Below, in pieces: positions 60,492 through 64,000 of a stretch of DNA of 64,000 bases. Numbering within the stretch: position 1 is the first letter of the stretch; the number at the start of each line of letters is the position of its first letter. Origin of the DNA: Phycisphaerae bacterium (lineage in GTDB: Bacteria; Planctomycetota; Phycisphaerae; UBA1845); assembly GCA_024102815.1 (NCBI GenBank), contig JAGFJJ010000031.1:124001-188000 (forward strand), given 5' to 3'. The notes below the pieces were generated by a model, which saw nothing but the letters and a program-made list of their open reading frames with translations, was not told the DNA's origin and made no database searches. The translations under genes and the position numbers were made by a program.

Positions 60492-61239
60492 CAGCCTGGG
60501 TCTCCGTCAGTCGCAGGAAGATGTCCTCCAGCGATTGTTGCTGTCGGGCCTGCGAGCGCAACTCGTCGAGCGTGCCGATGGCGATGAGGTCTCCGCGGTT
60601 GATGATGCCGATGCGATCGGCCACCGCTTCGGCAATGTCCAGCGTGTGCGTGCTCATGAATACGGTTCCGCCGGCGCGGGTGTGCTCCACGAACAGGTCC
60701 TTGACGGCGCGAATGGAGCGCGGATCGAGACCGACCATGGGCTCGTCGATGACCAGCACGGCGGGGTCATGGAGCAGCGCGGCCGCGAGAACGACCTTCT
60801 GCTTCATCCCATGGCTGTAGTTCTCGGTGAGCTGATCCAGAAACTCGAGGACATCGAGTCGCCGCAGGAGATGGTCGAGTCGGCGATCGCGCTGAGCATT
60901 CGACAGGCCGTACATCTCCGCGACGAAGTACAGGAACTCTCGGCCCGTGAGCTTTTCGTAAAGAAAGGGCAAGTCGGGCACGTAGGCAAGCTGGGCCTTC
61001 GCTGCGAGTCCGTTCTCCCCGATGGAATGGCCGCAGACGTGCACTCTGCCCGCGTCCGGGCGCAACAGCCCGACGATCATCTTGATGGTCGTCGTCTTGC
61101 CCGCGCCATTGGGACCCAGAAAGGCGAAGAGCTCCCCCCGGGGGACGGACAGGCTGAGTTCGCGGACGGCGAGCTTTCGCCCGTAGGACTTGCGAACGCC
61201 TTCCAGAAGTATGGCTATGTCGTTTAATTCGGAATGCAT
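60484..61239 (-). CDS. ABC exporter ATPase
   Basis: This is a 251-residue ABC ATPase: Walker A GPNGAGKTTT, Q-loop equivalent near LAYVPDLPFLYEKLTGREF, signature YSHGMKQKV (SHGMKQ in place of LSGGQ), Walker B AVLVIDEPMVGLD and switch His in STHTLDIAE. The SHGMKQK signature is usual for this group of exporter ATPases. It overlaps the permease gene by 8 bases. Substrate unknown. Confidence 0.9.
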   Translation of the reverse strand: MHSELNDIAILLEGVRKSYGRKLAVRELSLSVPRGELFAFLGPNGAGKTTTIKMIVGLLRPDAGRVHVCGHSIGENGLAAKAQLAYVPDLPFLYEKLTGREFLYFVAEMYGLSNAQRDRRLDHLLRRLDVLEFLDQLTENYSHGMKQKVVLAAALLHDPAVLVIDEPMVGLDPRSIRAVKDLFVEHTRAGGTVFMSTHTLDIAEAVADRIGIINRGDLIAIGTLDELRSQARQQQSLEDIFLRLTETQADG

Positions 61240-61259
61240 ACTCGGGCTTGCTTACAGTT

Positions 61260-62171
61260 TCAGCGGAAGGAAAACCGCCGTGCGGCGGCCCGTGCGTCCT
61301 CGTCGTATAGCGGTTCGCGATCGATGCGAATGCGCCCTCCGATACCGAGCTCCACTTCCTGTCGATGGACCGTGCCCTTGTCATCCACCCAGGCCTTGGC
61401 GCCCAAGGCTTCCAGCACGAAACACTCCGCCCTTCCCATGTTTGTACTCACGAATTCCCGTCCGGTGACTTTCACCACGACGGAGCGGAACCTCTCACCC
61501 AATCCCGTCAGGACAGCCACCGGGTTGAAGACCTGAATTCGCCAGTGCTGTCCGACCTCGAGTCCTGCCATCGAGCTGAACGGGCTCAGCGCATCGGAGA
61601 TGAGCGTGCCCTCGGTCAGCGGAAACTTGAATGTCCGTTGCAAACGACGCAGCGGTCCGTCCGCGAGCGTGAATGAGAAATCCGAATGAAAGCGCTCGCC
61701 ATGAAGTGTCAGTTGACCGCTGGGATATTCCACCTCAACTGTGAATTCGTCGAGAATCCCGTTCGCCTGGAAGACGGCGTCCGTCGTGACCCGGAGGGGG
61801 GCGATGGGTAAAGGGAATCGCTCGATGAAGACAAGATCCGTCCGCCGGATCGACGTTTCATCAATCGTATAATCCGTCCACATTGTCCCCAGGCGGCCGT
61901 CGTCGTTTGCAATGGTGTACTGCGTTTTCCGACCTTGGGTTTGCAGCCATTCCGTGACCTTCAGCGGCGGAGCAGGGCGTGCCATCCATCCCGGCAGGAC
62001 ATCGCGGGCGAAGAGCCAGCTCATCGCCAAGATCCACAATGGAACGATGATCCATCCGGTTCCGCGGGTGAACAAGACTGACCTCTGGTAAACTGGGCGC
62101 CCGCGTCGGGCGCAGTACGCCGGCCATGCCGCTGCGACAGGGCGCGCGAAGCACGATGGATCAGGCTCCAT
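61260..62171 (-). CDS. Membrane-anchored protein of unknown function
   Basis: This 303-residue protein has one membrane segment (GWIIVPLWILAMSWLFARDVL, near residues 39-60) and a large beta-rich domain (DGRLGTMWTDYTIDETSIRRTDLVFIERFPLPIAPLRVTTDAVFQANGILDEFTVEVEYPSGQL). Repeated beta strands around a lipid-binding-like core recall lipoprotein-localisation folds, but no family is recognised. ATG 62171 has AAGG upstream. It ends 20 bases before the ABC ATPase start, so the three genes likely form an operon. Confidence 0.6.
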   Translation of the reverse strand: MEPDPSCFARPVAAAWPAYCARRGRPVYQRSVLFTRGTGWIIVPLWILAMSWLFARDVLPGWMARPAPPLKVTEWLQTQGRKTQYTIANDDGRLGTMWTDYTIDETSIRRTDLVFIERFPLPIAPLRVTTDAVFQANGILDEFTVEVEYPSGQLTLHGERFHSDFSFTLADGPLRRLQRTFKFPLTEGTLISDALSPFSSMAGLEVGQHWRIQVFNPVAVLTGLGERFRSVVVKVTGREFVSTNMGRAECFVLEALGAKAWVDDKGTVHRQEVELGIGGRIRIDREPLYDEDARAAARRFSFR

Positions 62172-62296
62172 GCGCCTTGGCCATCGGCTTTCGATCCGGG
62201 GCTTTGCATTGTAGGTTATGCCGCGTCGTATCGTCAATTTGGACATGGGCGCGAAGACGACGTTCGACAGTTGCTTGCAAAGGACGGCAGGAGATC

Positions 62297-63004
62297 ATGC
62301 GCGAAAGCGAACCGGCACCGGGAAAGCGATCCGTCCGCAAGCGCGTGATTCGTCGCATTCTGCTCGTATGGTCGCTCGTCTCGGGTGCGGTCGGCCTGTC
62401 CATGCTCCTGGCATTCCAGTGCCGTCCCTCCTGGTACAATCCGGTGGCGGTTGGCGAGGAAGTGCTTCGCCGTGCCCAACGGGAATCGGCCGGGGTGATC
62501 GATGACACTGGCAGGCATCTGGTTCGCCGCGAAGCGTACGAGGTGTCCATCACCCAGCAGCAGATCAACGAGTGGCTGGCGGCCATGCCCAAATTATGGC
62601 CGCGGTGGGGGAACCGCCTTCCGGAGGACGTCCGGAATCTGGCCGCCAAACTCGAGCCCGGCCGTATTCGCATCGGCGCCCTGGTCGATCGCGGCGGGGT
62701 ACGTGTGGTGTTGAACGGCGCCCTGCGAATCTCCCTCGCCAATAATGGCCACGCGGTCCGAATTCAACTGGAGCAGATCCGGGGAGGGAAACTGGCGGTT
62801 CCTCGACGGTTGATTTCGGCCGTTCACGGATTGCTCAATGATTCAGAAGGCAGCGATAACGAGCAGGGTACGTCGATCGTGGACCTGTTCGACGGCGTGG
62901 ATGTCCCTAACGATTTCATCTGGCCCAACGGAGAACGGCGCTTCAGGATCGCTGACATCCGTATCGAGCCCGGCGGCGTTCACCTTCGGCTGGAGCCGCT
63001 CTGA
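62297..63004 (+). CDS. Membrane-anchored protein of unknown function, divergent
   Basis: This is a 235-residue protein with an N-terminal signal anchor (RRILLVWSLVSGAVGLSMLLAFQ, residues about 19-41), and an extracytoplasmic domain with ITQQQINEWLAAMPKLWP and alternating strands (IRIGALVDRGGVRVVLNGALRISLANNGHAVRIQLEQIRGGKLAV). This pattern is like small periplasmic lipid-binding proteins. ATG 62297 follows GGCAGGAG. No family recognised. It is divergent from the exporter operon, 125 bases apart. Confidence 0.6.
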   Translation: MRESEPAPGKRSVRKRVIRRILLVWSLVSGAVGLSMLLAFQCRPSWYNPVAVGEEVLRRAQRESAGVIDDTGRHLVRREAYEVSITQQQINEWLAAMPKLWPRWGNRLPEDVRNLAAKLEPGRIRIGALVDRGGVRVVLNGALRISLANNGHAVRIQLEQIRGGKLAVPRRLISAVHGLLNDSEGSDNEQGTSIVDLFDGVDVPNDFIWPNGERRFRIADIRIEPGGVHLRLEPL

Positions 63005-63071
63005 GCGGTGCCTCATAAGCGCCCGGCGGCCTTTTGCCGATGAATAGACGGTCGCCGTTTGAGGAGCCGTT

Positions 63072-63956
63072 TTGACCAACAACAACCGCAACAACATTGA
63101 GCCGCCGCAGACCGCACGGCTGCTTATCTTCTGCCCGGATCAGCGGGGGATCATTGCCGCCGTTACGGCGTTCATCGCGAAGTACAACGGCAACATTCTC
63201 GACGCGGACCAGCACACCGATCCCCAGCGCAGCGAGTTTTTCATGCGTGTGGAGGTGGACCTTCACGGATTCGAACTCACGCGGGACACGTTTGAAGCGG
63301 CCTGGTCGCCGGTGTCCGATCAATACACCATGCGCTGGCGGGCATACTGGGGTAACCACCGCAAACGCATGGCGATCCTGACGAGTCGCGAGGGGCACTG
63401 CCTGAACGATCTGCTTTGGCGCTGGCGCACGGGAGAATTGAACGTGGATATCCCCTGCGTCGTCAGCAATCACCCCGACCTGCGGGACCACGTGGAGGCT
63501 TGCGGTCTGCCGTACCACGAGTTGCCGGTGGAAAATAACGACGTGAATTCACAAGAGGCGAGGGTGCTCGAACTTCTGGAAGACGCGCGGGTCGATTTCG
63601 TGGTACTGGCACGGTATATGCGAATTCTCTCCGGCACGTTTGTGGCGCGGTACCCGGAGCGCATCATCAATATTCACCACAGTTTTCTGCCAGCGTTCGC
63701 CGGACCCAGACCGTATCACCGCGCGTACGAACGAGGCGTCAAGATCATTGGTGCTACCAGCCACTACGTAACAGAAGTCCTCGACGATGGGCCGATCATC
63801 GCCCAGGCGACGCTTGCCGTGGACCACCGTGACACGGTGGCCGATCTGGTCCGCAAAGGGCGGGACCTGGAACGCGTGGTCCTCGCCACGGCCGTTCGGC
63901 AGCATGTTGAAGATAAGATACTGGTGAGTCAGAACCGGACAATCGTCTTTGATTGA
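63072..63956 (+). CDS. purU: Formyltetrahydrofolate deformylase PurU
   Basis: This 294-residue enzyme hydrolyses 10-formyl-tetrahydrofolate to formate and tetrahydrofolate, supplying formate for purine synthesis and balancing one-carbon pools. The N-terminal ACT domain (ARLLIFCPDQRGIIAAVTAFIAKYNGNILDADQH) is followed by the formyltransferase fold with the catalytic triad segment INIHHSFLPAFAG (Asn/His) and GATSHYVTEVLDDGPII (Asp). TTG 63072 with GAGGAG upstream is the start. No stop-to-start link to neighbours. Confidence 0.94.
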   Translation: MTNNNRNNIEPPQTARLLIFCPDQRGIIAAVTAFIAKYNGNILDADQHTDPQRSEFFMRVEVDLHGFELTRDTFEAAWSPVSDQYTMRWRAYWGNHRKRMAILTSREGHCLNDLLWRWRTGELNVDIPCVVSNHPDLRDHVEACGLPYHELPVENNDVNSQEARVLELLEDARVDFVVLARYMRILSGTFVARYPERIINIHHSFLPAFAGPRPYHRAYERGVKIIGATSHYVTEVLDDGPIIAQATLAVDHRDTVADLVRKGRDLERVVLATAVRQHVEDKILVSQNRTIVFD

Positions 63957-64000
63957 CCGGTGCCTACCGGCGTCCCTTCGTTCGCGCCGTACGCTTCGTT

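Overview
The window is a GC-rich, gene-dense stretch of a diderm, flagellated, polyhydroxyalkanoate (PHA)-making bacterium. The best guess is a planctomycete of the Phycisphaerae type. This rests on several small membrane proteins carrying a CPxCGYNLR / CLYDLRG...CPECG zinc ribbon, a split-family GlmU-like sugar-phosphate enzyme, an extracellular nuclease ending in a WGL-type sorting tail, P- and L-ring flagellar genes, and frequent GTG/TTG starts. The assignment is an inference from gene content, not from a marker gene. No tRNA, rRNA, insertion sequence, prophage or CRISPR array was seen.

Layout. 1-2.3 kb: tyrosine catabolism (end of hpd, then hmgA), interrupted by a MNT/HEPN toxin-antitoxin pair flanked by a repeat of the hpd 3' end. 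2.5-4.2 kb: a three-gene overlapping cassette ending in a Fic-domain protein. 4.3-6.3 kb: metal (zinc/manganese-type) ABC permease and ATPase behind a Cys-rich ribbon-helix-helix regulator with a palindromic operator candidate. 6.4-18.3 kb: mixed genes, including two zinc-ribbon membrane proteins, a secreted endonuclease I, an MIO-family ammonia-lyase with a Thr-Ser-Gly prosthetic triad, a TPR protein plus polyferredoxin membrane protein, two drug/metabolite transporters, a fused MsrB-MsrA and a photolyase.

18.4-24.5 kb: a full PHA locus: phaR regulator, divergent phasin, thiolase, short PhaE-like subunit, class III/IV-size synthase and two SDR reductases. It carries repeated TTGCA motifs that look like PhaR operators and a sigma-54-type promoter ahead of the thiolase. 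A small-RNA candidate lies just beyond it.

25.8-38.1 kb: a minus-strand flagellar cluster in the transcription order (unknown ORF)-flgF-flgG-flgA-flgH-flgI-flgJ'-flgN-flgK-flgL-fliW-csrA-fliC. It covers distal rod, rings, hook-filament junction, the FliW/CsrA flagellin homeostasis switch and flagellin.

38.4-64 kb: a PTS EIIA protein, a large GT39/TPR glycosyltransferase, an ABC-2 exporter (ATPase plus two permeases), two tandem CgeB-like glycosyltransferases, a membrane protein, a structured-RNA candidate with a 6S-like rod fold and a strong terminator, a GlmU-like enzyme, a DUF2723 mannosyltransferase-like protein, mnmG, a signalling trio (HTH-receiver, HDOD-GAF-histidine kinase, degenerate receiver), a second ABC exporter pair, two membrane-anchored proteins of unknown function, and purU.
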